A program made the position numbers and the translations under genes. The notes below the pieces were generated by a model. That model was not told the origin of the DNA. It did no database searches and saw only the letters and a program-made list of their open reading frames with translations. From Acidovorax sp. Root219 (GTDB lineage Bacteria; Pseudomonadota; Gammaproteobacteria; Burkholderiales; Burkholderiaceae_C), in contig NZ_LMIJ01000011.1 of assembly GCF_001428665.1 (NCBI RefSeq), forward strand, positions 453,992 through 517,991: a DNA stretch of 64,000 nucleotides, read 5' to 3'. How positions within the stretch are numbered: the stretch's first letter is position 1; every line of letters begins with the position of its first letter. Positions 51,705-60,454 of the stretch are shown here, in pieces.

Positions 51705-52088
51705 ATGCCTGACACCACCAACGCCCCCACCTCCGTCCCCGCCATCGACTTGGCCCACAAGCTCACCCAGTTCACCGAGCACTGGGCCCCACGCACCGTG
51801 GCCGAGTTCAACGGCCACGACATCATGGTCGCCAAGATCGCGGGCGAGTACCAGTGGCACAGCCACCCCGACACCGACGACTTCTTCCTGGTGCTGCAAG
51901 GCACGGTGGAGATCGACCTGCCCGGCGGCGCCATGGTCACCCTGCACCCAGGCCAGCTCTATGTGGTGCCCAAGGGCGTGCAGCACCGCCCGCGCGCCAG
52001 TGCCGAGGCGCATATCCTGCTCATCGAATCGACCGGCACGCCCAACAGCGGCGATGCGGCCACGGCTGCGCCGCGCAGGGTGTTGTAG
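51705..52088 (+). CDS. small cupin domain protein
   Basis: 127 residues with the cupin motif 1 GEYQWHSHPDTDDFFLVLQG and motif 2 PGQLYVVPKGVQHRP. Three His and one Glu/Asp can bind a metal. Resembles cupins that follow AraC regulators; function unknown. The frame is open to 51324 but the ATG at 51705 is the first clear start after the divergent promoter region. Confidence 0.88.
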   Translation: MPDTTNAPTSVPAIDLAHKLTQFTEHWAPRTVAEFNGHDIMVAKIAGEYQWHSHPDTDDFFLVLQGTVEIDLPGGAMVTLHPGQLYVVPKGVQHRPRASAEAHILLIESTGTPNSGDAATAAPRRVL

Positions 52089-52190
52089 GTAGGCCCTGCC
52101 CTCTGGCACGGCATTGGGCCGTTTGCCTACGCCACGCCAGCGCGGGTGCATGGACCATGGAGTTCCACCCGACAACACCAGGAGCACACC

Positions 52191-52682
52191 ATGGCCCGAG
52201 ACACCATCAACCCAGACCTCAACCCTGATCCCATCACCGGCGCACCCGGTGCCCACCCCGTCGGCACCGGCATCGGCGCGGCGGGCGGTGCAGTCACCGG
52301 CGCGGCCGTTGGCTCCGTCGGCGGCCCCATCGGCACCGCAGTGGGGGCCGTGGTCGGCGCCGTCGTGGGCGGCCTGGCTGGCAAGGGCGCGGCAGAAGCC
52401 GTCAACCCCACTGCTGAAGACGCCTACTGGCGCGACGCCCATGGCCGCCAGCCCTACTACTCCGACGCGTATACCTACGACGACTATGCGCCTGCCTATC
52501 GCCACGGCTACCAGAGCGTGATCGACGGCCGCAGCGACTGGGACGAAGCGCGCGGCCATCTGCAGACGCGCTGGGAGTCTGACCGCGAAACCAGCCGCCT
52601 GGATTGGAAGGACGCCGAGCCCGCAGCCAAGGCCGCCTGGGAGCGCGCCGACCGCATTTGGAAGCAAACCAAGCAAGAGTAA
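52191..52682 (+). CDS. glycine-zipper protein
   Basis: 163 residues with AGGAG 7 nt before ATG. Residues about 20-65 form a glycine-zipper membrane-type segment (GIGAAGGAVTGAAVGSVGG, TAVGAVVGAVVGG); the C-terminal half is hydrophilic and aromatic (YSDAYTYDDYAPAYRHGY, WDEARGHLQTRWE). Such proteins occur in stress-related sets and may insert in membranes; function unknown. The start is fixed by a good ribosome site. Confidence 0.8.
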   Translation: MARDTINPDLNPDPITGAPGAHPVGTGIGAAGGAVTGAAVGSVGGPIGTAVGAVVGAVVGGLAGKGAAEAVNPTAEDAYWRDAHGRQPYYSDAYTYDDYAPAYRHGYQSVIDGRSDWDEARGHLQTRWESDRETSRLDWKDAEPAAKAAWERADRIWKQTKQE

Positions 52683-52847
52683 GCACGGCTTTGCCTTCGA
52701 CCGCCTGACGTCGTTGGGGCGCCTTGCCGTGCTACAGCACTGTCTGCGGCACCCCGTCTAGTCATACGGTCGAATGCAAACCCGTTGGGGTACTCGAGCC
52801 TGAGGTCGATTGGCCGCAGCGCGTGATTGACTGAACGGCTGGTCTGG

Positions 52848-53954
52848 TCACCCGATCACTTCGACGACCTTGCCGGTCGAATCCGTGATCGTCGTCTTCT
52901 TCACCTGCCACTCCACCTCGGGCAGCAGCGGCAGCACATAGCTGCCCTCACGCGGCTGCACCGTCTGCGCAAACTGCTGCACCGTGGCGTCGGTTACGCG
53001 CAGCACCACAGCACCCTCCCCCTCGCCCGGCCACTCCACCGCGTTCTGGCCATCGGCACCCGCGGGCTCCAGCAGCAACTGCCACTCGTGCCCCGCCACG
53101 CGCAGCGTGCGGCCAAACGGCAGGCGCAGCGGCAGCAGGGCCACCAGCTCCTCCACCTGGCGGGCACCCAGGGTCACCTGCGTCAGCGGCTTGCGCAGCA
53201 GGCGCTTTACTTGCTTGAGGCCGAGCACATCGGTAAACAGGTACCCGCTAGACGACCCATCCCGCCGCGCGCCCTCGTCCACCTGCTGTTTCACCGCTGG
53301 GTTGGTTAGCAGGGAGGCGCGGCCCAGGTCCGTCACCCACAGCGGCATGTGCGGCAGCAGCGCATCGAGCAGGTTGCGCGTGCGCCACTGCTTGGCCGCG
53401 CGCTCTTCGTCCAGCGTCAGGCCCACCACCTGCAAAAAGGCCACGGACCCATTGGGCGTGGCCAGCGGCTCGGCCAGCTCCGGGTCGGTGGCAAAGCCCA
53501 TGGAGCAGATCTGCGTGGCCTGCCCCAGCGCAATGGGGCCATTGGCCGTCATCCAGTCCCCATCCTTGAACACGTTACCGCTCTGGAACACATAGCGCGC
53601 CAGGTTCTGCAAAAAGCCCATCGCCCACATTGGGGGCTCGGCATCGGCCGCTGCCTCGGGCGCAATCGCCAGCCTGAAGGTCAGCTCAAACCCATAGCCG
53701 CTCACCTCGGGGTCGTCCGACTCCTTGGAATACAGCTCGCTGAACCCATAGGTGACAAAGTGCCAGTGCGGCACAGGGTCGTTGCGCCGCCATGCGCTGA
53801 TGCCATTGAGCGGGTCTGGCCCGCCCAGCCTGTATGAGATCAGCGTGCCAAAGTGCTTGGGCTCTTGGCCGGGGTAGAGCTGGTCCAGGCGTGCGGAGAT
53901 AGCGTCCCAGCCGGGGGCGGTGTCGTCGGTGTCCTCGGTGGTGCTTGGGGTCAT
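52848..53954 (-). CDS. suppressor-of-fused (SUFU) domain protein
   Basis: 368 residues starting MTPSTTEDTDD. The N-terminal half carries the SUFU signature: PGWDAISARLDQLYPGQEPKHF, HWHFVTYGFSELY and YGFELTFRLA. The C-terminal part is beta-rich and less conserved. In bacteria SUFU-type proteins are best known as immunity proteins of polymorphic toxins, but stand-alone copies are common. No toxin partner is seen here; the gene stands divergent from the methyltransferase operon. A longer frame to 54053 has no usable ribosome site. Confidence 0.85.
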   Translation of the reverse strand: MTPSTTEDTDDTAPGWDAISARLDQLYPGQEPKHFGTLISYRLGGPDPLNGISAWRRNDPVPHWHFVTYGFSELYSKESDDPEVSGYGFELTFRLAIAPEAAADAEPPMWAMGFLQNLARYVFQSGNVFKDGDWMTANGPIALGQATQICSMGFATDPELAEPLATPNGSVAFLQVVGLTLDEERAAKQWRTRNLLDALLPHMPLWVTDLGRASLLTNPAVKQQVDEGARRDGSSSGYLFTDVLGLKQVKRLLRKPLTQVTLGARQVEELVALLPLRLPFGRTLRVAGHEWQLLLEPAGADGQNAVEWPGEGEGAVVLRVTDATVQQFAQTVQPREGSYVLPLLPEVEWQVKKTTITDSTGKVVEVIG

Positions 53955-54111
53955 GGATAAGTTGACATGGCGAAGCCAAATGGGGAATGAATCTGCAAAA
54001 ACATTGTGGCTTTTGAGCACGACAAAGTCGCGCACGCCCGTGTGACAATTCATTTCCTTTTTCGAAGTCTTGACCCGGTAAATAGATGAATCGCTTAGTC
54101 AAGATGTCGCC

Positions 54112-56889
54112 ATGAACGCAGTAGAAATCGAACAAGCTATTTCAGAGCTGGCTCTGCAACCCTTTGACGCAGCGGAATTCCCGTTCACGTTTCTTGCCGC
54201 CTTCGGCAACAAGGACACCACGCTCAAGCGCCTGCGTACGGGCAATAACAATGTCTCGGACGTGCCCGGTGGTGTGCTTCTGCGCAACAACATCCACCTC
54301 GCCGTGTGCGCGGCCGGCGCCGTCGGAGACACCCTCAAGGCGCTGCGCTCCAGCTTGGCCACAACGAAAGCCAAGGCCAAGTTCATCCTCGCCACGGATG
54401 GCCAGACCCTGGAGGCTGAAGAATTGGCCAGCGGCGAAACCATCGCCAGCGCCTTTGCAGACTTCCCGAATCACTTCGGTTTCCTGCTACCGCTGGCCGG
54501 CATCTCGACCATCAAGGAGATCAAGGACAACCCCATCGACGTGCGTGCCACGGGGCGCCTGAACAAGCTCTACGTCGAACTGCTGCGCGAGAACCCGGCT
54601 TGGGCCACGGACGAGCGCCGCAGCGACGTGAACCACTTCATGGCGCGCTTGGTGTTCTGCTTCTTCGCCGAAGACACCGGGATCTTCAGCGACGTGGGAC
54701 TGTTCACCCAGACAGTGGACCGTTGGAGCGAGCGCAGCGGTGGCAACGCCCATGAGGTGCTGTCCGAGATCTTCCGAGCCATGAACATCAAGCCGTCTGA
54801 GCGGGGCGCTGTCACTCCCCGCCTGCCGGCTTGGGCCAATTCCTTCCCCTACGTGAACGGTGGGCTTTTCTCGGGCAGCACTGAGGTGCCGCGCTTCACC
54901 CAGATGGCGCGCACTTACCTGCTGCACGCCGGCGTGCTGAACTGGCGCGAGATCAATCCCGACATTTTCGGTAGCATGATCCAGGCGGTGGCCGACGACG
55001 AAGAGCGCGGCTCCCTGGGCATGCACTACACCAGCGTGCCAAACATCCTGAAGGTGTTGAACCCGCTGTTCTTGGACGACCTGCGCACCGCACTGGCCGA
55101 GGCCGGCGACAACGATCGCAAGCTGTTAAACCTACGCAAGCGCATGGCGCGCATTCGAGTGTTTGACCCCGCCTGCGGCTCGGGCAACTTCCTTGTCATC
55201 GCTTACAAGCAGATGCGCGAGATCGAGGCGGAGATCAACCGTCGTAGGGGTGAGCTACACCTGGGTAGCGAGATTCCGCTGACCAACTTTCGAGGTATTG
55301 AGTTGCGCAGCTTTCCAGCCGAGATTGCCCGGCTGGCACTGATCATTGCAGAGTTTCAGTGTGACGTACTGTATCGGGGCCAAAAGGACGCTCTGGCGGA
55401 ATTCTTGCCGCTAGACGCACAAAATTGGATCGTCTGTGGTAACGCACTAAGGCTCGACTGGTTGCGTATATGTCCACCATCGGGGACTGGTGTCAGGTTG
55501 GTAGCAGACGACCTGTTTGGAACGCCTTTGGATCAAGCTCAAATTGATTTTGAAAACGAAGGTGGTGAAACCTACATCTGTGGAAACCCCCCTTATGTTG
55601 GGGACAAAAAGCAGTCCAAAGAGCAAAAAGGTGATATGGAAAGCATCTTTGTCTCTGTTTCGAGGCGCTGGCGCTCCTTTGACTATGTCTGCGGTTTCTT
55701 TTTCAAAGCCGCGAAATATGTCGGTTCTGTGGAAGAAAGTGCCTGCGCATTCGTGTCTACGAACTCAGTTACGCAAGGCGTACAGGTGTCTGAGTTCTGG
55801 CCGTTGGCGCTAGACAGTACGAAAATTAGCTTCGCAATTAAATCTTTCAAGTGGTCAAATCTTGCATCCAATAATGCTGGCGTAATTTGTGTGGTTATCG
55901 GAATATGTCCATCCAATAAAACTAGCAAACCTGTGATATTCGAGGGAGATGTTGCGCGGAAGGTGGAGGCCATCTCGCCCTATATGATTGCGGGAGAGCC
56001 GATATATGTGAGAGCCCGTCCCAAGCCGCTCTCTGCTATTTCCGAAATGCTTCTGGGTAACTTTGCTAAAGATGGTGGGGAATTGATTTGTGATCATCAC
56101 GAAATCAGTGATCTTGATGAGATTGCAAAAAGATTTCTCCGACCGATGTTTGGGGGGCAAGAATTCATCAAAGGGATAAGCAGATTTTGCTTCTGGATTT
56201 CTGAAGGTGAACTTGCCCAAGCTTGCAAAAGTGAAACACTACTCAAGCGCTTTGACAAGGTCCGTGCAAATAGATTGGCAAGTCCCAAGCCGGCCACTGC
56301 AGAGTGGAGCTCAAGGCCTCACCGTTTTGTAGAAATTAGATCGCCAGCGTATGTGGATGCATTGGTGATTCCAATTGTGAGTTCTGAAAACAGGGAGTTC
56401 TTGCCGGTCGGATTTTTACCTCGCGGTTCGATTGTTAATTACGCTTTTGGAATGTACGACGCTCCAATATGGAATATGTCGCTTGTTGCGTCGCGACTCC
56501 ATTTGGTGTGGATTGCTACTGTTTGCGGAAAAATGAAAACAGATTTTCGCTATTCAAACACCCTTGGCTGGAACACCTTCCCAGTGCCCTTGCTGACCGA
56601 ACAAAACAAGGCCGATCTCACACGATGCGCAGAGGACATCCTGCTGGCCCGCGAGGCGCACTTCCCCTCCACCATCGCCGACCTATACGACCCCGAAACC
56701 ATGCCGGACAACCTCCGTCACGCCCACGAGCGCAATGATGAGGTGCTGGAGCGCATCTACATTGGCCGGCGCTTCAAGAACGACACGGAGCGCCTGGAAA
56801 AGCTATTTGAGTTGTACACAAAAATGGCGACCGCAGAAAAGATCAAGCCTGCCTCAAAGGCAGCCAAGGGGAGAAAGAAAACTTCATGA
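54112..56889 (+). CDS. N6-adenine DNA methyltransferase (MmeI-like arrangement, no nuclease motif seen)
   Basis: 925 residues. SAM-binding motif FDPACGSGNFLV (about 350-361) and catalytic NPPY in ICGNPPYVGD (about 488-497) place it in the N6-adenine gamma class of the MmeI-like large methyltransferases. The region before it (residues 1-330) is helical and corresponds to the N-terminal domains of such enzymes, but I find no PD-ExK nuclease motif; the region after NPPY (about 510-820) would be the target recognition domain. DNA from about 55450 to 56560 is clearly more AT-rich than the rest of the gene, which suggests a swapped recognition region. The helicase follows with a 4-nt overlap (ATGA). 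Confidence 0.87.
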   Translation: MNAVEIEQAISELALQPFDAAEFPFTFLAAFGNKDTTLKRLRTGNNNVSDVPGGVLLRNNIHLAVCAAGAVGDTLKALRSSLATTKAKAKFILATDGQTLEAEELASGETIASAFADFPNHFGFLLPLAGISTIKEIKDNPIDVRATGRLNKLYVELLRENPAWATDERRSDVNHFMARLVFCFFAEDTGIFSDVGLFTQTVDRWSERSGGNAHEVLSEIFRAMNIKPSERGAVTPRLPAWANSFPYVNGGLFSGSTEVPRFTQMARTYLLHAGVLNWREINPDIFGSMIQAVADDEERGSLGMHYTSVPNILKVLNPLFLDDLRTALAEAGDNDRKLLNLRKRMARIRVFDPACGSGNFLVIAYKQMREIEAEINRRRGELHLGSEIPLTNFRGIELRSFPAEIARLALIIAEFQCDVLYRGQKDALAEFLPLDAQNWIVCGNALRLDWLRICPPSGTGVRLVADDLFGTPLDQAQIDFENEGGETYICGNPPYVGDKKQSKEQKGDMESIFVSVSRRWRSFDYVCGFFFKAAKYVGSVEESACAFVSTNSVTQGVQVSEFWPLALDSTKISFAIKSFKWSNLASNNAGVICVVIGICPSNKTSKPVIFEGDVARKVEAISPYMIAGEPIYVRARPKPLSAISEMLLGNFAKDGGELICDHHEISDLDEIAKRFLRPMFGGQEFIKGISRFCFWISEGELAQACKSETLLKRFDKVRANRLASPKPATAEWSSRPHRFVEIRSPAYVDALVIPIVSSENREFLPVGFLPRGSIVNYAFGMYDAPIWNMSLVASRLHLVWIATVCGKMKTDFRYSNTLGWNTFPVPLLTEQNKADLTRCAEDILLAREAHFPSTIADLYDPETMPDNLRHAHERNDEVLERIYIGRRFKNDTERLEKLFELYTKMATAEKIKPASKAAKGRKKTS

Positions 56890-59009
56890 GCGATCACGCC
56901 ACGAACCCGACCAATGCATACACCGTGCCGTCGGTGTCCATTGCCACTGCGCGCACAGGTGCATCCAGCAAGGCCAACGAGCTTGGCATGCGCGCCATGC
57001 AGGAGCGCGCCTATGCCAAGCGCGGTGAACAGTACCTGCTGATCAAGTCGCCGCCGGCATCTGGCAAGTCGCGCGCGCTGATGTTCATTGCGTTGGACAA
57101 GCTGCATAACCAAGGTCTGAAGCAGGCTATCGTGGTCGTGCCGGAGCGATCCATTGGAGGCAGCTTTGCGGATGAAGCCTTGACCCGCTTTGGGTTCTAC
57201 TGGGACTGGCACGTGGCCCCGCAGTGGAACCTGTGTAACGCGCCCGGTGGTGACGAGCCCCGTGCGGCCAAGTCCAAGGTGGACGCAGTGCGCCAGTTCT
57301 TGGTCAGCAGCGACAAGGTGCTGGTCTGTACACATGCGACCTTCCGCTTTGCGGTGGAAGAGATGGGCATCGCGGCTTTTGACAACCGGCTAATCGCGAT
57401 CGACGAGTTCCACCACGTTTCCAGCAACCCAGACAACGTGCTGGGCAGCCAGTTGGGCGCCTTCATCGCTCGCGACAGAGTGCACCTGGTTGCGATGACC
57501 GGCTCGTATTTCCGTGGTGACAGCGAGGCGGTGCTAGGCCCTGCGGACGAATCGCGGTTCGAAACCATCACCTATACCTACTACGAACAGCTCAATGGCT
57601 ACCAGTGGCTCAAGTCGCTGGACATTGGCTACTTCTTCTATACCGGGCCGTATGTAGATGCCGTCACCAAGGTGTTGGACCCGGCGCTGAAGACCATCGT
57701 CCACATCCCCAACGTCAACGCGCGCGAAAGCCTGAAGGACAAGCAGCGCGAAGTCGACGAGATCATGCACGGCCTGGGCACATGGACGGGCGTAGACCCC
57801 ACCACAGGCTTTCATCTTGTACAGAGCATTGAGGGCCGCGTGCTGAAGGTGGCTGACCTGGTGGATGACAGCGACGCCGCCAAGCGCACGCGGGTGCTGG
57901 GCGCGCTGAAAGACCCGGCACAAAAGGACAACCGCGACCACGTGGACGTGATCATCGCGCTGGGCATGGCCAAGGAAGGCTTCGACTGGATCTGGTGCGA
58001 ACATGCGCTGACCATCGGATACCGCAGCAGCCTGACCGAGATCGTGCAGATCATCGGCCGCGCCACGCGTGACGCCAAGGGCAAGGAGCGCTCGCGCTTC
58101 ACCAACCTGATCGCCGAGCCCACGGCCGAGCAATCCGCCGTGACCGAGGCCGTGAACGACATGCTCAAGGCAATTTCTGCAAGCCTACTGATGGAGCAGG
58201 TGCTGGCGCCGCGCTACGAGTTCACGCCCAAGAATGCGGGCGCCCAGGATGGCTTTGTCTACAACGGCGGCGAGGGCTATCAGGAAGGCGGCACCAACGT
58301 AGGGGTGAACGAGGCTACAGGCCAGTACCACGTCGAGATCAATGGCCTGGCGAAGCCTGAGACGCCAGAGGCAACCCGCATCTGCAAGGAAGATTTGAAC
58401 GAGGTGGTGACCAGTTTTTTGCAGGACAAGACCGCGCTGGAACGCGGCCTGTTCGACAAGGAAAACACCGTACCCGAAGAGCTGACGCAGCTGCGCATGG
58501 GCAAGATCGTGCGCGAGCGCTACCCAAATCTGAGCGAAGGCGACCAAGAAGCCATTCGTCAACATGCCATTGCGGCGATGAACATCACCCAGCAGGCGAA
58601 GCTGGCGCTGGCTCAGGCGGATGCTAGTGGCAGCGGGCCAGCGCAAGGCAGCATGGCATTGCTGGTCGGTGTGCGCAAGTTCGTCAACGTTCGTGACCTG
58701 GACATCGACTTGATCGACAGCATCAATCCCTTTGATGCTGCCTATTCGGTGCTGGCCAAGGCGATGGATGAGAAGTCGCTGCGCCAGGTGCAGGCCGCCA
58801 TCGCGGCCAAGAAAGTGAGCATCCCCGAGGAGGAAGCGCGCGATCTTTCGAAGCGGGCCTTGCAGTTCAAGAACGAACGTGGCCGCCTGCCCGACATCAA
58901 TTCGGCCGACGCTTGGGAAAAGCGCATGGCTGAAGGCGTGGCTGCTTTCGCGCGTTACCGCGCGCAGGCCAAAGCTGCGCAGGTTCAAGGGGAGTCTGGC
59001 AATGGCTGA
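56886..59009 (+). CDS. SF2 DEAD/DEAH-type helicase of the defence operon
   Basis: 707 residues. Walker A PPASGKS (about 56-62), DEFHH box (IAIDEFHH, about 170-177), motif III TGS in MTGSYF, and motif VI QIIGRATRD (about 388-396) are all seen, so an active ATPase is expected. It is a single SF2 helicase of the type linked to restriction enzymes. The C-terminal 300 residues are helical and unassigned, likely for partner or DNA binding. It overlaps the methyltransferase by 4 nt and the GIY-YIG nuclease by 8 nt, so all three are co-translated. Confidence 0.88.
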   Translation: MSDHATNPTNAYTVPSVSIATARTGASSKANELGMRAMQERAYAKRGEQYLLIKSPPASGKSRALMFIALDKLHNQGLKQAIVVVPERSIGGSFADEALTRFGFYWDWHVAPQWNLCNAPGGDEPRAAKSKVDAVRQFLVSSDKVLVCTHATFRFAVEEMGIAAFDNRLIAIDEFHHVSSNPDNVLGSQLGAFIARDRVHLVAMTGSYFRGDSEAVLGPADESRFETITYTYYEQLNGYQWLKSLDIGYFFYTGPYVDAVTKVLDPALKTIVHIPNVNARESLKDKQREVDEIMHGLGTWTGVDPTTGFHLVQSIEGRVLKVADLVDDSDAAKRTRVLGALKDPAQKDNRDHVDVIIALGMAKEGFDWIWCEHALTIGYRSSLTEIVQIIGRATRDAKGKERSRFTNLIAEPTAEQSAVTEAVNDMLKAISASLLMEQVLAPRYEFTPKNAGAQDGFVYNGGEGYQEGGTNVGVNEATGQYHVEINGLAKPETPEATRICKEDLNEVVTSFLQDKTALERGLFDKENTVPEELTQLRMGKIVRERYPNLSEGDQEAIRQHAIAAMNITQQAKLALAQADASGSGPAQGSMALLVGVRKFVNVRDLDIDLIDSINPFDAAYSVLAKAMDEKSLRQVQAAIAAKKVSIPEEEARDLSKRALQFKNERGRLPDINSADAWEKRMAEGVAAFARYRAQAKAAQVQGESGNG

Positions 59010-60183
59010 GCTCGACGACGACGAACTGCTGGGTGCCTTGGGGATTGAACTCACCCCACTCAAGGCTTCAAGTCGCACGCCTCGCGAAGAACGCATCATC
59101 GCGGGCTTCGAGGATATCTTGCGCTTTTACCAAGCGCACGGACGGGCACCCCAGCATGGTGAAGCCGGAGACATTTTCGAGCGGCTTTACGCGGTGAGAC
59201 TCGATCAATTGCGCAAGTTGCCGGAAGCTCTAACCCTTCTGGCGGAACTGGATACACCAGGGCTGCTGGAAGGTGCCAAGCACACGAGTACCGACGTTGA
59301 TGCTTTGGACGAAGACGCCCTGCTGGCGGAACTGGGCCTTGGCACTGAGGCTACCAACGACGACATAACTGTACTGCGGCATGTCCGGCCCAGTGTCGAC
59401 AGGCAGGCTGCCGAGGTAGTTGCAGACCGCACGCCTTGCGAGGACTTTGAGCGCTTCCAACCTTTGTTCGAGCAGGTTGAGCGTGAGCTGCAATCGGGCG
59501 CTCGCAAAGCCTTACCCTTTGGGCGCGATGCCAGTGTGTTCAATGGCAACTACTTCATTCTGGGCGGTCAACTCGCCTACGTGGCCGAGGTGGGTGACCC
59601 GATCAAAGCCCCGAATGGTGAAAGCGACGCGCGCTTGCGCGTTATCTACGCGAACGGCACCGAAAGCAATCTTCTCCGCCGCTCACTGCAACGAGCCCTC
59701 TACAAGGACGAGACAGGGCGGCGGCTTTCCGACCCTGACATGGGCCCGCTGTTCGGTGGCGAAGCTGAACCTGACGACATTGAGTCAGGCATGATCTATG
59801 TGTTACGAAGCAAGTCCAACCATCCGTTCGTGGTGGAGCATCGTGAACTGATCCATAAAATCGGGGTGACCGGTGGCAAGGTGGAAGCGCGCATTGCCGG
59901 TGCCGATAAGGACGCCACGTACCTACTGGCAGACGTCGAAGTTGTCGCAACCTACAAGTTGCACAACTTGAATCGCACCAGGCTCGAAAATATCTTCCAT
60001 CGCCTTTTTGGTGCTGCTCAGCTTGATCTAATGATTGAAGATCGTTTCGGGAATCCGGTCAAACCAAGGGAGTGGTTTTTGGTGCCTCTCCACGTCATAG
60101 ATGAGGCGGTGTGTCGCTTGCTGGACGGGACCATCACCGATATGGTTTATGACCCAGCGACCGCGCGACTCCAAGCGCCATAG
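59002..60183 (+). CDS. GIY-YIG nuclease (T5orf172-like) of the defence operon
   Basis: 393 residues starting MAELDDDELL. The N-terminal 200 residues are charged and helical. A GIY-YIG nuclease of the T5orf172/MUG113 kind begins at about residue 263: GMIYVLRSKS for GIY, HKIGVTGG for YIG (with K instead of Y), the catalytic Arg in KVEARIAG and the Glu in LENIFHRLF. This gives the likely cutting function missing from the methyltransferase. Last gene of the three-gene operon. No ribosome site of note; coupling to the helicase stop is probable. Confidence 0.88.
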   Translation: MAELDDDELLGALGIELTPLKASSRTPREERIIAGFEDILRFYQAHGRAPQHGEAGDIFERLYAVRLDQLRKLPEALTLLAELDTPGLLEGAKHTSTDVDALDEDALLAELGLGTEATNDDITVLRHVRPSVDRQAAEVVADRTPCEDFERFQPLFEQVERELQSGARKALPFGRDASVFNGNYFILGGQLAYVAEVGDPIKAPNGESDARLRVIYANGTESNLLRRSLQRALYKDETGRRLSDPDMGPLFGGEAEPDDIESGMIYVLRSKSNHPFVVEHRELIHKIGVTGGKVEARIAGADKDATYLLADVEVVATYKLHNLNRTRLENIFHRLFGAAQLDLMIEDRFGNPVKPREWFLVPLHVIDEAVCRLLDGTITDMVYDPATARLQAP

Positions 60184-60454
60184 CCCATCAATTTTCTCGG
60201 AAGATCTCTGCCTTGCACTACCCGTAGTAGTCATCTATTTGCTCAGATTGAAGTTCGGCGAATTTTCAATTGCCCAGTCCCTCAGCAAGTACTGCCTGTG
60301 CTCTCTGGTCGAGACGGGCAAAACCGGCAGAGGCTCAAGCGACAAGTTTGACAACGGCTTGGCAGTTGTCTCGCCTAAACATGCTCTTCTTGAGGCGTCT
60401 AGGCTTCCCGCGCATAGGTGGGGAATTTGATAGTCAAGTTAAGGACCAGCGATT
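60184..60454 (+). other. gap after the nuclease, no gene recognised
   Basis: 271 bp, lower in GC than the flanks. It contains an inverted repeat GACAAC (60350-60355) and GTTGTC (60365-60370). TTGACA (60348-60353) could be a -35 box, but no -10 box stands at proper distance. Short ORFs here show no recognisable sequence. Confidence 0.4.

Noticed and set aside
53955-54053. N-terminal extension of the SUFU gene to an ATG at 54053
   Set aside because: AAGGA is only one base from that ATG, the extension is unlike the family, and it would cover the divergent promoter region.
60101-60430. Short open frame after the GIY-YIG gene
   Set aside because: Overlaps the nuclease end, no ribosome site and no recognisable sequence.
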